From Paludibacteraceae bacterium (lineage in GTDB: Bacteria > Bacteroidota > Bacteroidia > Bacteroidales > Paludibacteraceae), in NCBI GenBank assembly GCA_017960065.1, contig JAGCZK010000215.1, positions 1 through 9,375 of the forward strand: 9,375 nucleotides of DNA, in the 5' to 3' direction. The translations under genes were made by a program, and so were the position numbers. Of this stretch, positions 1 to 6,032 are shown one piece after another. The number at the start of each line of letters is the position of its first letter. Within the stretch, counting starts at the first letter, position 1. The notes under the pieces are model-generated. The model searched no databases. It saw only the letters and a program-made list of their open reading frames with translations, and was not told the origin of the DNA.

Positions 1-1014
1 AAGGGCTGGCTGGTACAAGACCAAAAGGAAAACTACTATATCTACGCCCACACGATGGAAGGCCGCACGCAATACGGCCTGGTGCTCTGCGCCTACGTCG
101 ATGACTACATGACCGGCAAGATCAAGAAACACGAGCTGACCCGCCGCGACAAGGAAGAAGACCGCATGAAACACGTGCGCGTCAACAACGCCAACATCGA
201 GCCGGTGTTCTTCGCCTACCCGCACAACGACGGCCTCGACGCCATCATTGCCCGCGTAACGGCCGGAAAACCCGAATACGACTTCACCTCGGCCGAAGGT
301 TTCGGCCACCACTTCTGGGTCATCAGCGACGACAACGACATCCGCCGCATCACCGAGATTTTCGCCAACGAAATTCCGGCCATGTACATTGCCGACGGAC
401 ACCACCGCTCTGCCGCAGCCGCCCTCGTCGGCGACGAAAAACGCCGTCAGAACCCCAACCACCGCGGCGACGAAGAGTACAACTACTTTTTGGCCGTCTG
501 CTTCCCCGACAACCAGCTCAAGATTATGGACTACAACCGCGTGGTCAAAGACCTGAACGGCCTGTCGGACGAGGCTTTCCTCGAAGCCCTGAAAAAGAAC
601 TTCACCGTCGAAGAGAAAGGCACCGAAATTTACAAGCCAAGCAAGCTCCACAACTTCTCGCTCTACCTGTCGGGCAAGTGGTACTCGCTCACGGCCAAGC
701 CCGGAACCTTCAACGACAGCGACCCGATCGGCGTGCTCGACGTCACCATTTCGTCGAACCTGATTTTGGATCAGATTTTAGGAATCAAAGATTTGCGAAG
801 TGACAAGCGTATAGATTTCGTCGGTGGTCTTCGCGGCCTCGGAGAGCTGAAACGCCGTGTTGACAGCGGAGAAATGAAAGTGGCCCTGGCCCTCTACCCC
901 GTTTCGATGCGCCAGCTCATCGACATCGCCGACAGCGGCAACATCATGCCGCCCAAAACCACCTGGTTCGAACCCAAACTGCGTTCGGGGCTGGTGATTC
1001 ACAAACTGGTGTAA
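1..1014 (+). CDS. DUF1015 family protein (SerK-like), 5'-truncated
   Basis: The frame is open from base 1 to the TAA at 1012-1014, so 337 C-terminal residues are visible and the start lies before the window. Family members are usually somewhat over 400 residues, so I infer that roughly 70-90 are missing. Visible hallmarks are the KKHELTRRDKEEDR segment (about window residues 41-54) and the ADGHHRSAAA motif (about 131-140), which recalls the ParB/sulfiredoxin-type fold. An archaeal DUF1015 relative, SerK, is an ADP-dependent free-serine kinase. In Bacteroidales this gene often follows serC and serA, from memory, so a role in serine metabolism is plausible but not shown here. The ATG at 55 is internal: the upstream codons are in frame and read like the same protein. 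Most of the gene is GC-rich, with a short AT-richer patch near 765-835. Confidence 0.85.
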   Translation, partial: KGWLVQDQKENYYIYAHTMEGRTQYGLVLCAYVDDYMTGKIKKHELTRRDKEEDRMKHVRVNNANIEPVFFAYPHNDGLDAIIARVTAGKPEYDFTSAEGFGHHFWVISDDNDIRRITEIFANEIPAMYIADGHHRSAAAALVGDEKRRQNPNHRGDEEYNYFLAVCFPDNQLKIMDYNRVVKDLNGLSDEAFLEALKKNFTVEEKGTEIYKPSKLHNFSLYLSGKWYSLTAKPGTFNDSDPIGVLDVTISSNLILDQILGIKDLRSDKRIDFVGGLRGLGELKRRVDSGEMKVALALYPVSMRQLIDIADSGNIMPPKTTWFEPKLRSGLVIHKLV

Positions 1015-1033
1015 CCGGTAGCATTCACAAGCG

Positions 1034-1041
1034 TTTTTTTT
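1034..1041 (+). other. T8 tract in the pyrB leader
   Basis: Eight consecutive T residues lie 20 bp before the pyrB start. A weak possible hairpin, ACTGGT/ACCGGT with one G-T pair (about 1005-1019), lies upstream but is 14 bp away from the T run, so this is not a normal intrinsic terminator. A clear Bacteroidetes -7 element is absent between 1015 and 1061, so pyrB may be read through from the DUF1015 gene or driven by a poorly matching promoter. Confidence 0.35.
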
Positions 1042-1061
1042 CACCATTCAATATTGCCACT

Positions 1062-1973
1062 ATGATAAAAGCAAACGGCCTTGTATCGATTACGGATTGC
1101 GACAAAGACGACATCTTGCGCATTCTGGATTTGGCGGAACAGTTTGAAAAGCACCCCAATCCGCACTTGCTGGACGGGAAATTGGTCGCCACCTTGTTTT
1201 TTGAGCCCTCGACGCGCACCCGCTTGAGTTTCGAAACGGCCGTGCAACGCTTGGGCGGCCGGGTCATCGGCTTTTCGGACGCCGCCACCTCGTCGTCGTC
1301 GAAAGGCGAAACCCTCCACGACACCATCAAGATGGTGAGCAACTACGTCGATCTGATTGTGATGCGCCATCCGGTCGAAGGCGCGGCCCGCTACGCCTCC
1401 GAAGTGGCCGGGGTGCCGGTCATCAATGCCGGCGACGGTGCCAACCAGCACCCGACCCAGACCATGCTCGACCTCTACTCCATCAAAAAGACGCAAGGCC
1501 GGCTCGACAACCTGACCATCAGCATGGTGGGCGACCTCAAATACGGCCGCACCGTCCACTCGCTGCTGCAAGCCATGCAATACTTCAACCCGACCTACAA
1601 CTTTGTGGCGCCGCCCGAGTTGCGCATGCCCGAGCAGTACCGCCTGTTCTGTGAGGAAAAAGGCCTGAAATACAAAGAGGAGACCGACCTCAACGCCGTG
1701 CTCAAGACATCGGACATCCTGTACATGACCCGTGTGCAGCAGGAGCGCTTTACCGACCCGGTCGAATACGAAAAGGTGCGCAACACCTACACCTTGCGCA
1801 ACAGCATGCTCGAGGACACCAAAGACAACTTGCGCATTCTGCACCCGCTGCCGCGCATCACCGAAATCGCCGCCGACGTCGATGCCAACCCCAAAGCCTA
1901 CTACTTTGAGCAGGCCCGCAACGGCGTATTCGCCCGTCAGGCAGTGATATGTTCCATTTTAGGTTTAGTTTAA
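1062..1973 (+). CDS. pyrB: Aspartate carbamoyltransferase catalytic subunit
   Basis: This enzyme condenses carbamoyl phosphate with L-aspartate to give N-carbamoyl-aspartate, the committed step of pyrimidine synthesis, in the cytoplasm. The 303 residues match the usual length. The carbamoyl-phosphate loop FFEPSTRTRLSFE is at about 46-58 (STRTR at 50-54). A serine/lysine loop SSSSKGET is at 77-84, where K81 corresponds to the active-site Lys84 of E. coli. HPTQT is at 130-134, the R164 region follows, TRVQQER is at 223-229, and HPLPR is at 261-265. All key catalytic residues appear intact. The ATG at 1062 puts the N terminus at the normal place. The next gene encodes the regulatory chain 10 bp downstream, so the product should be the allosteric class B holoenzyme (2 catalytic trimers plus 3 regulatory dimers). 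The four serines come from a (TCG)4 run. Confidence 0.98.
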   Translation: MIKANGLVSITDCDKDDILRILDLAEQFEKHPNPHLLDGKLVATLFFEPSTRTRLSFETAVQRLGGRVIGFSDAATSSSSKGETLHDTIKMVSNYVDLIVMRHPVEGAARYASEVAGVPVINAGDGANQHPTQTMLDLYSIKKTQGRLDNLTISMVGDLKYGRTVHSLLQAMQYFNPTYNFVAPPELRMPEQYRLFCEEKGLKYKEETDLNAVLKTSDILYMTRVQQERFTDPVEYEKVRNTYTLRNSMLEDTKDNLRILHPLPRITEIAADVDANPKAYYFEQARNGVFARQAVICSILGLV

Positions 1974-1983
1974 CATCCGGCCT

Positions 1984-2445
1984 ATGAAAGCTTCACATAC
2001 CGAACTCATCGTAAGAGCACTCGAAAACGGCACGGTCATCGACCACATCCCCGCCGAAAAACTGTTCAAAATCGTGTCGATTCTCAACCTCGACACCATC
2101 GCCGACCAGATTACCATCGGCAACAACCTCGAGAGCAAGAAACTGGGCAAAAAGGGCGTGATTAAAATCGCCGACAAAGTCTTCAAAGCCGAAGAGCTCA
2201 ACAAAATCGCCCTGCTTGCGCCGACGGCCCGCATCAATATCGTCAAGAACTACGAGGTGGTCGAAAAGATCGATTTGTCGCTGCCCGAGCAGATCAACGA
2301 CATCCTGCAATGCGTCAACCCGATGTGTGTCACCAACAAACAGCCGGTGGCCACCCGTTTCGACCTGACCGACCGCAAACGCGGCCTGCTCAAATGCCAC
2401 TACTGCGAGCGCGCCCTCTCGCTGTCGGAAATTGTTCTTAAATAA
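1984..2445 (+). CDS. pyrI: Aspartate carbamoyltransferase regulatory subunit
   Basis: This is the allosteric chain that binds nucleotide effectors (CTP/UTP inhibit and ATP activates in E. coli) and clips to PyrB through a zinc domain. The 153 residues match the E. coli length. The N-terminal nucleotide-binding domain starts with the conserved GTVIDHIPA segment (16-24). The NYEVVEKIDLSLPEQI stretch (89-104) precedes the zinc domain. The four zinc ligands are present as C110, C115, C138 and C141, in the pattern CxxxxC...CxxC. The gene starts 10 bp after pyrB, so equal production of both chains from one message is likely. No Shine-Dalgarno sequence precedes the ATG, as is normal in this phylum. 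Confidence 0.97.
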   Translation: MKASHTELIVRALENGTVIDHIPAEKLFKIVSILNLDTIADQITIGNNLESKKLGKKGVIKIADKVFKAEELNKIALLAPTARINIVKNYEVVEKIDLSLPEQINDILQCVNPMCVTNKQPVATRFDLTDRKRGLLKCHYCERALSLSEIVLK

Positions 2446-2454
2446 CGCCGCCCT

Positions 2455-3021
2455 ATGAAAGTGGATTGGAAACCCGGAACGCTCATCTACCCCCTGCCGG
2501 CCCTGATGGTCAGCGTGGGCGCCGAACCTTCGGAATACAACATCCTGACGGTGTCGTGGACCGGCACGCTCTGTTCCGACCCGGCCATGTGCTACATTTC
2601 CGTACGCAAGTCGCGCCATTCGTACGACATTTTGCAACGGACCAAAGCCTTTGTTTTAAACCTTACCACCGAAAACTTGTCATACGCTACAGATTGGTGC
2701 GGAGTGAAATCGGGCGCCGAATTCAACAAATTCGAAGCCATGCACCTGACGGCCGAAAAGGCCCATAAGGTCAACGCCCCGATTATCGCAGAGTCTCCGC
2801 TCAACATCGAATGCGAGGTGGTCGAAGTGAAAGAACTCGGTTCGCACGACATGTTTGTCGCCAAGGTGGTGAATGTGCAGGCCGACGAACGCTTTATCGA
2901 CCCCAAGACGGGCGCCTTCGACATGGAGAAAGCCCGGCTGCTGGTGTATGCCCACGGCGGTTACTACCAAATGGGCAAGAAAATCGGCAAATTCGGTTGG
3001 TCTGTTCAAAAAAAGAAATGA
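2455..3021 (+). CDS. Flavin reductase family protein (flavoredoxin type)
   Basis: A 188-residue protein of the FMN-binding split-barrel group (flavin reductase-like/DIM6-NTAB/flavoredoxin). Evidence is the N-terminal strand pattern YNILTVSWTGTLCSDPAMCYISV (28-50), then the RKSRHSYDIL segment (51-60), TKAFVLNL (63-70), the DWCGVKSG motif (80-87) and the C-terminal GGYYQMGKKIGKFGWSV (168-184), all typical of this branch. Such proteins bind FMN and move electrons between NAD(P)H and flavin or another acceptor; the true substrate here is unknown. No signal peptide is present, so it is cytoplasmic. It begins 9 bp after pyrI. From memory, a flavin reductase gene follows pyrBI in several Bacteroidales, so linkage to pyrimidine synthesis may be conserved without a known reason. 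Confidence 0.9.
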   Translation: MKVDWKPGTLIYPLPALMVSVGAEPSEYNILTVSWTGTLCSDPAMCYISVRKSRHSYDILQRTKAFVLNLTTENLSYATDWCGVKSGAEFNKFEAMHLTAEKAHKVNAPIIAESPLNIECEVVEVKELGSHDMFVAKVVNVQADERFIDPKTGAFDMEKARLLVYAHGGYYQMGKKIGKFGWSVQKKK

Positions 3022-3022
3022 T

Positions 3023-3667
3023 ATGAAAAAAGGAATCTTGTGTCTCTTGCTGGTACTGACCGCAGGCGTACTTTCGGCTCAAACCGACGAGGCGGCGGTA
3101 AAACTGCTGACAAAAGTGTCGTCGGTGTACAAAAACTCGACCGGAACCGAGCTCAAAATCAAAATCACCATTGACGACTCCAAAACCAACCTGCACCAGT
3201 CGGCGGCGGGCCTGCTCAAGACCCAGGGCCGGAAGTTTATGCTCCAGTCGGACATGGCCACGCTGATTTTCGACGGCAAAGACCTCTACAGCTACAACAA
3301 GCAAAGCAACGAGGTGACCATTTCGCAACCCGAAGACGAAGAGTTGGATGAGGTCGATCCCACGTCGATCATGAACCAGTACAAAACCGGCTATAAAATC
3401 GACAAGCCCGAAAACCAGACCATTGGCAACCGCCCGGTTTCGGTCATCAAGCTTTACCCCGAAGACCGCAGCCAAGAGTTTTTCAAGGTGGAGATTTACA
3501 TCTATACCGACAATTACCAACCCTACAAAATCATCACCTATTCCAAAAACGGGGTGCAAAACACCATTACCATCGAAAAATCGACCCTGAACCAGAAATT
3601 TGCGGCCGACACCTTTGTCTTCGATGCGAAAAAGTACCCCAACGTACAGATTATTGATATCCGTTAA
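3023..3667 (+). CDS. LolA-like outer-membrane lipoprotein chaperone, periplasmic
   Basis: The protein has 214 residues. The start at 3023 is preferred because it directly follows the previous stop (1 bp between) and gives a clean Sec signal peptide: MKK, a hydrophobic core, and VLSA|Q with cleavage after A19. An upstream in-frame extension to 2873 lies wholly inside the flavin reductase gene and reads as a shadow. The mature part is a single beta-rich domain. It contains LLKTQGRKFMLQSDMATLIFDGKDLYSYN-like strands (about 65-94), an acidic loop EDEELDEVDP (about 109-118) and the FxVEIYIYTDNYQPYKI strands (about 155-171), as in LolA/LolA-like proteins. LolA carries lipoproteins across the periplasm from the LolCDE transporter to the outer membrane. 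Bacteroidetes relatives usually lack clear LolB partners. It sits just before trxB, a pairing I recall from other Bacteroidales. Confidence 0.85.
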   Translation: MKKGILCLLLVLTAGVLSAQTDEAAVKLLTKVSSVYKNSTGTELKIKITIDDSKTNLHQSAAGLLKTQGRKFMLQSDMATLIFDGKDLYSYNKQSNEVTISQPEDEELDEVDPTSIMNQYKTGYKIDKPENQTIGNRPVSVIKLYPEDRSQEFFKVEIYIYTDNYQPYKIITYSKNGVQNTITIEKSTLNQKFAADTFVFDAKKYPNVQIIDIR

Positions 3668-3679
3668 CGCCTTATAGTT

Positions 3680-4621
3680 ATGTCAAACATCATTCGTTGC
3701 CTTATTTTAGGTTCGGGCCCCGCCGGGCTCACCGCCGCCATCTACGCTTCGCGAGCCGGGCTTTCGCCCATTGTTTACGAAGGCCTGCAACCGGGCGGAC
3801 AATTGACCCAAACCACCGAAATCGAAAACTTCCCGGGCTACCCCGAAGGCGTGCAAGGTACCGCCATGATGGACGATTTGCACAAACAGGCCGCCCGTTT
3901 CTCGGCCGATATCCGATGGGGCATCGCCACCAAGGTCGATTTTTCGAGCAAGCCCTACAAGGTTACCATCGACGACAAAGACGAGCTGCTAGCCCATACG
4001 GTCATCATCGCCACGGGCGCTTCGGCCAAATACCTGGGGCTGCCCGACGAAACCAAATATGCCGGCTCGGGCGTTTCGGCCTGTGCCACCTGCGACGGCT
4101 TCTTCTACCGCAAAAAGAATGTGGCTGTGGTGGGCGGCGGCGACACCGCCTGCGAGGAGGCACTCTATCTGGCATCGCTCTGCAAACAGGTCTATCTAAT
4201 TGTACGCCGCGACGTGCTACGGGCCTCGAAGGTAATGCAGGAGCGGGTCATGAAGGCCGAAAACATCACGGTGCTGTTTAACCACCAGACGCTCGGCCTC
4301 ACGGGCGAAGGCGGGGTCGATGGCGCCAATCTGGTCAAATTCAAGGGCACCGATCGCGAAGAACAGGTCCACATCGACATCGACGGCTTCTTCCTCGCCA
4401 TCGGACACCACCCCAACTCCGACATCTTCAAAGACTATATCGACACCGACGAGCATGGCTACATCATCACCCAAGGAGGCTCGCCCAAGACCAACCTCGA
4501 GGGCATTTTTGCCGCCGGCGACGTGGCCGATCCGGTCTATCGCCAGGCCATCACCTCGGCCGGAAGCGGATGCAAGGCCGCCATCGAAGCCGAGCGCTAT
4601 TTGCTGGCCAACGGGCTGTAA
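3680..4621 (+). CDS. trxB: Thioredoxin-disulfide reductase (NADPH, FAD)
   Basis: A 313-residue low-molecular-weight thioredoxin reductase, which passes electrons from NADPH through FAD and a redox disulfide to thioredoxin in the cytoplasm. The N-terminal FAD site GSGPAGLTAA is at 11-20, GGQLTQTTEIENFPG at 39-53, and ATGA at 111-114. The active-site pair is CATC (C135 and C138) followed by DG. The NADPH dinucleotide site GGGDTACEEA is at 152-161, and VRRDVLRAS at 175-183 supplies arginines expected to bind the NADPH 2'-phosphate (the usual HRRDxxRA, with V for H). The second FAD contact GIFAAGDVAD is at 275-284. All functional residues are present. It starts 12 bp after the LolA-like gene and ends the compact run; no clear terminator follows it. 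Confidence 0.97.
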   Translation: MSNIIRCLILGSGPAGLTAAIYASRAGLSPIVYEGLQPGGQLTQTTEIENFPGYPEGVQGTAMMDDLHKQAARFSADIRWGIATKVDFSSKPYKVTIDDKDELLAHTVIIATGASAKYLGLPDETKYAGSGVSACATCDGFFYRKKNVAVVGGGDTACEEALYLASLCKQVYLIVRRDVLRASKVMQERVMKAENITVLFNHQTLGLTGEGGVDGANLVKFKGTDREEQVHIDIDGFFLAIGHHPNSDIFKDYIDTDEHGYIITQGGSPKTNLEGIFAAGDVADPVYRQAITSAGSGCKAAIEAERYLLANGL

Positions 4622-4640
4622 ATCTGCCCTACCTTATTAT

Positions 4641-4685
4641 AAACAGGATAAAAACAGGCAAAAAGATGCAAAAAAGCACGAAAAA
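4641..4685 (+). promoter_or_regulatory. Helically phased A-tracts (predicted curved DNA/UP-like element)
   Basis: Five A-runs lie at 4641-4643, 4650-4654, 4660-4664, 4670-4675 and 4681-4685. Their centres are spaced about 10, 10, 10.5 and 10.5 bp apart, close to one helical turn. The last abuts the -33 element of the promoter below. Runs of A in phase with the helix are known to bend DNA and, upstream of promoters, to help RNA polymerase bind. The function here is inferred. Confidence 0.6.
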
Positions 4686-4686
4686 T

Positions 4687-4717
4687 TTTGCTTTATCAAA
4701 ATTAAGTGCTAACTTTG
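4687..4717 (+). promoter_or_regulatory. Bacteroidetes-type promoter of the lipoprotein gene
   Basis: TTTG at 4687-4690 and TAACTTTG at 4710-4717 are separated by 19 bp, an exact fit to the TTTG-N19/21-TAnnTTTG consensus for the phylum's primary sigma factor. Transcription should start near 4724, leaving a leader of about 59 nt that is A/T-rich up to the ATG at 4783, with an A-run just before the start codon. No Shine-Dalgarno sequence is present. Confidence 0.8.
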
Positions 4718-4782
4718 TGTCTGTGTAAACAAAATAGCATTCACAATTTTCTAAATTATTTATCAATTAAAATCAAAAAAAC

Positions 4783-5883
4783 ATGAAAAAGTTAGTTTTA
4801 TTTGCAAGTGCTCTTGCAATGTTAGTAAGCTTTAACGCATGTACTCCCGAACCGGACCCCACTCCGACTCCGAAACCTGACATCAATCCGCACGGTGGTG
4901 GCAATGACGCTTGGGTACAAAGCCGTCCCACTTGGGCTGCCACTACTGACCAATGGGTAGAGGCAACCGATCAATTGGATGTATTCATCGATGGTGATGA
5001 AATCCAAGTAACCCAACCGTTCGAAACATTGTCTGACCAATGGCAATCGCAAGTCTTCATCATGTCGGCTACCCCCGTTGCTATGGAAGAAGGCAAAAAC
5101 TACAAATGGACGGTTAATGTAACCTCGAACATCGCTGGTAAATTCTATTCTAAGATTACCTATCCGAGCGACGACGCCATTTTGAACAACTTCGAGTTGA
5201 ACAAGGATTTGGCCGCCGGTAACAACACCTTCACCTTGGTTCGTACCGCTGAAGCTGGTGCCGAAGACGTAGAATTTGTATTTGGTTTAGGCCGCAACGA
5301 GGCTAACATCAGCATGGTAATCACCATGAGCGTTGTAGAGACCACCGAACCTGCTGACGAAATTGTTGAACCCGAACCCGAACCCGATAGCGAATTCACC
5401 GACATGACTGGTATTGACACCGAAGCCGTTGCCTTCACCTTGGGCGTTTACAAAAACTGGATTGGTGACAGCAATTGGGGTGACATTACCGCCGGAAACT
5501 TCACCACTACTGTTAACGGCAATAGCATCACGCATACGGTAGTTCCTTCGACCTATGGCAGCCCCTGGTTCAACCAATTGTTCTTGAGCACTGGCGTATC
5601 GGTTGACGAAGGTGATCCTGTAAAAGTAACCTTCACGATTACAAGTAACTATGATCAAATTATCAGCCTTTCTATCGGTGAATGGGATACTGCTCAAGAA
5701 AAAGACGTAAAACACATCAACGAATTGAATCAAATTACGTTGACCGCCAACACTCCGAAAGAAATCATCTTGGCTTCGACTGCCGCTAGCCAAGCTATTT
5801 CTCCGATGTCTATCAACATGGGTCTTGGTAATGCTGGTGAGAACTGCACCATTACGATCAGCAACGTAACGACTGAAAAATAA
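4783..5883 (+). CDS. Cell-envelope lipoprotein with two similar beta-sandwich-like domains
   Basis: A 366-residue predicted lipoprotein of unknown specific function. The N terminus is a type II signal peptide ending SFNAC, with the lipid-bearing cysteine at C20, followed by a Pro/Asp/Glu/Thr-rich tether (21-35). Two regions, about 60-188 and 207-364, look like diverged copies of one domain: WxxQxF (W87/W262), TSN (114-116/287-289), and a late strand pair around GLG (168-170/347-349). They are joined by an acidic PEPEPD linker (196-202). The pattern resembles jelly-roll carbohydrate-binding modules (CBM4/9-like), but I cannot assign a family or ligand. Codon use (many GCT, GGT, CGT, GTA) differs from neighbouring GGC/GCC-rich genes. 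Together with the consensus promoter and strong terminator, it suggests a highly expressed single-gene unit. No catalytic domain is seen. Confidence 0.8.
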   Translation: MKKLVLFASALAMLVSFNACTPEPDPTPTPKPDINPHGGGNDAWVQSRPTWAATTDQWVEATDQLDVFIDGDEIQVTQPFETLSDQWQSQVFIMSATPVAMEEGKNYKWTVNVTSNIAGKFYSKITYPSDDAILNNFELNKDLAAGNNTFTLVRTAEAGAEDVEFVFGLGRNEANISMVITMSVVETTEPADEIVEPEPEPDSEFTDMTGIDTEAVAFTLGVYKNWIGDSNWGDITAGNFTTTVNGNSITHTVVPSTYGSPWFNQLFLSTGVSVDEGDPVKVTFTITSNYDQIISLSIGEWDTAQEKDVKHINELNQITLTANTPKEIILASTAASQAISPMSINMGLGNAGENCTITISNVTTEK

Positions 5884-5907
5884 TTTATAAATCGTTAACA
5901 AAAAGGA

Positions 5908-5939
5908 AGAGAGTGGCAATTTGCCACTCTCTTTTTTTT
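5908..5939 (+). terminator. Intrinsic terminator after the lipoprotein gene
   Basis: A perfect 12-bp inverted repeat (AGAGAGTGGCAA at 5908-5919 with its complement at 5921-5932) is centred on 5920 and runs straight into eight T residues (5932-5939). It lies 24 bp after the lipoprotein stop. The innermost A-T pairs will form the loop. This is a textbook Rho-independent terminator for + strand transcription. Confidence 0.93.
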
Positions 5940-5969
5940 ATTTGTACTGAAATATTTTCACTTATTCTT

Positions 5970-6001
5970 TATGCCAGTAATGAATTAATTAATTACCTTT
6001 G
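5970..6001 (+). promoter_or_regulatory. Promoter of the SulP gene
   Basis: TACCTTTG at 5994-6001 is a perfect TAnnTTTG -7 element. A weak -33 element TATG (5970-5973, three of four bases of TTTG) lies 20 bp upstream. The spacer contains three AATT units (5983-5994). The predicted start near 6008 gives a leader of about 25 nt before the ATG at 6033. Confidence 0.65.
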
Positions 6002-6012
6002 CGGTCTAATTT

Positions 6013-6030
6013 TTATGTTATAAAACATAA
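6013..6030. repeat. 7-bp inverted repeat in the SulP leader
   Basis: TTATGTT (6013-6019) and AACATAA (6024-6030) are perfect inverted arms around the 4-base spacer ATAA, ending 2 bp before the SulP start codon. As RNA the stem is all A-U except one G-C pair, so it would be weak; as DNA it could be a small operator. A chance occurrence in such AT-rich sequence is quite possible. Confidence 0.4.
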
Positions 6031-6032
6031 TT

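Noticed and set aside
765..835. AT-richer patch inside the DUF1015 gene as a possible internal promoter or insertion
   Set aside because: The frame and protein remain continuous, and no TTTG plus TAnnTTTG pair with correct spacing is present; probably local codon variation.
1041..1844. 267-codon minus-strand frame opposite pyrB
   Set aside because: It is the complement of a fully conserved pyrB; no family features and no promoter.
1993..2637. 214-codon minus-strand frame opposite pyrI and the flavin reductase start
   Set aside because: It runs across two well-supported + strand genes, and its sequence has no recognisable domain.
2873..3022. Upstream extension of the LolA-like gene
   Set aside because: It lies inside the flavin reductase gene, has shadow-like composition and would bury the signal peptide that begins at 3023.
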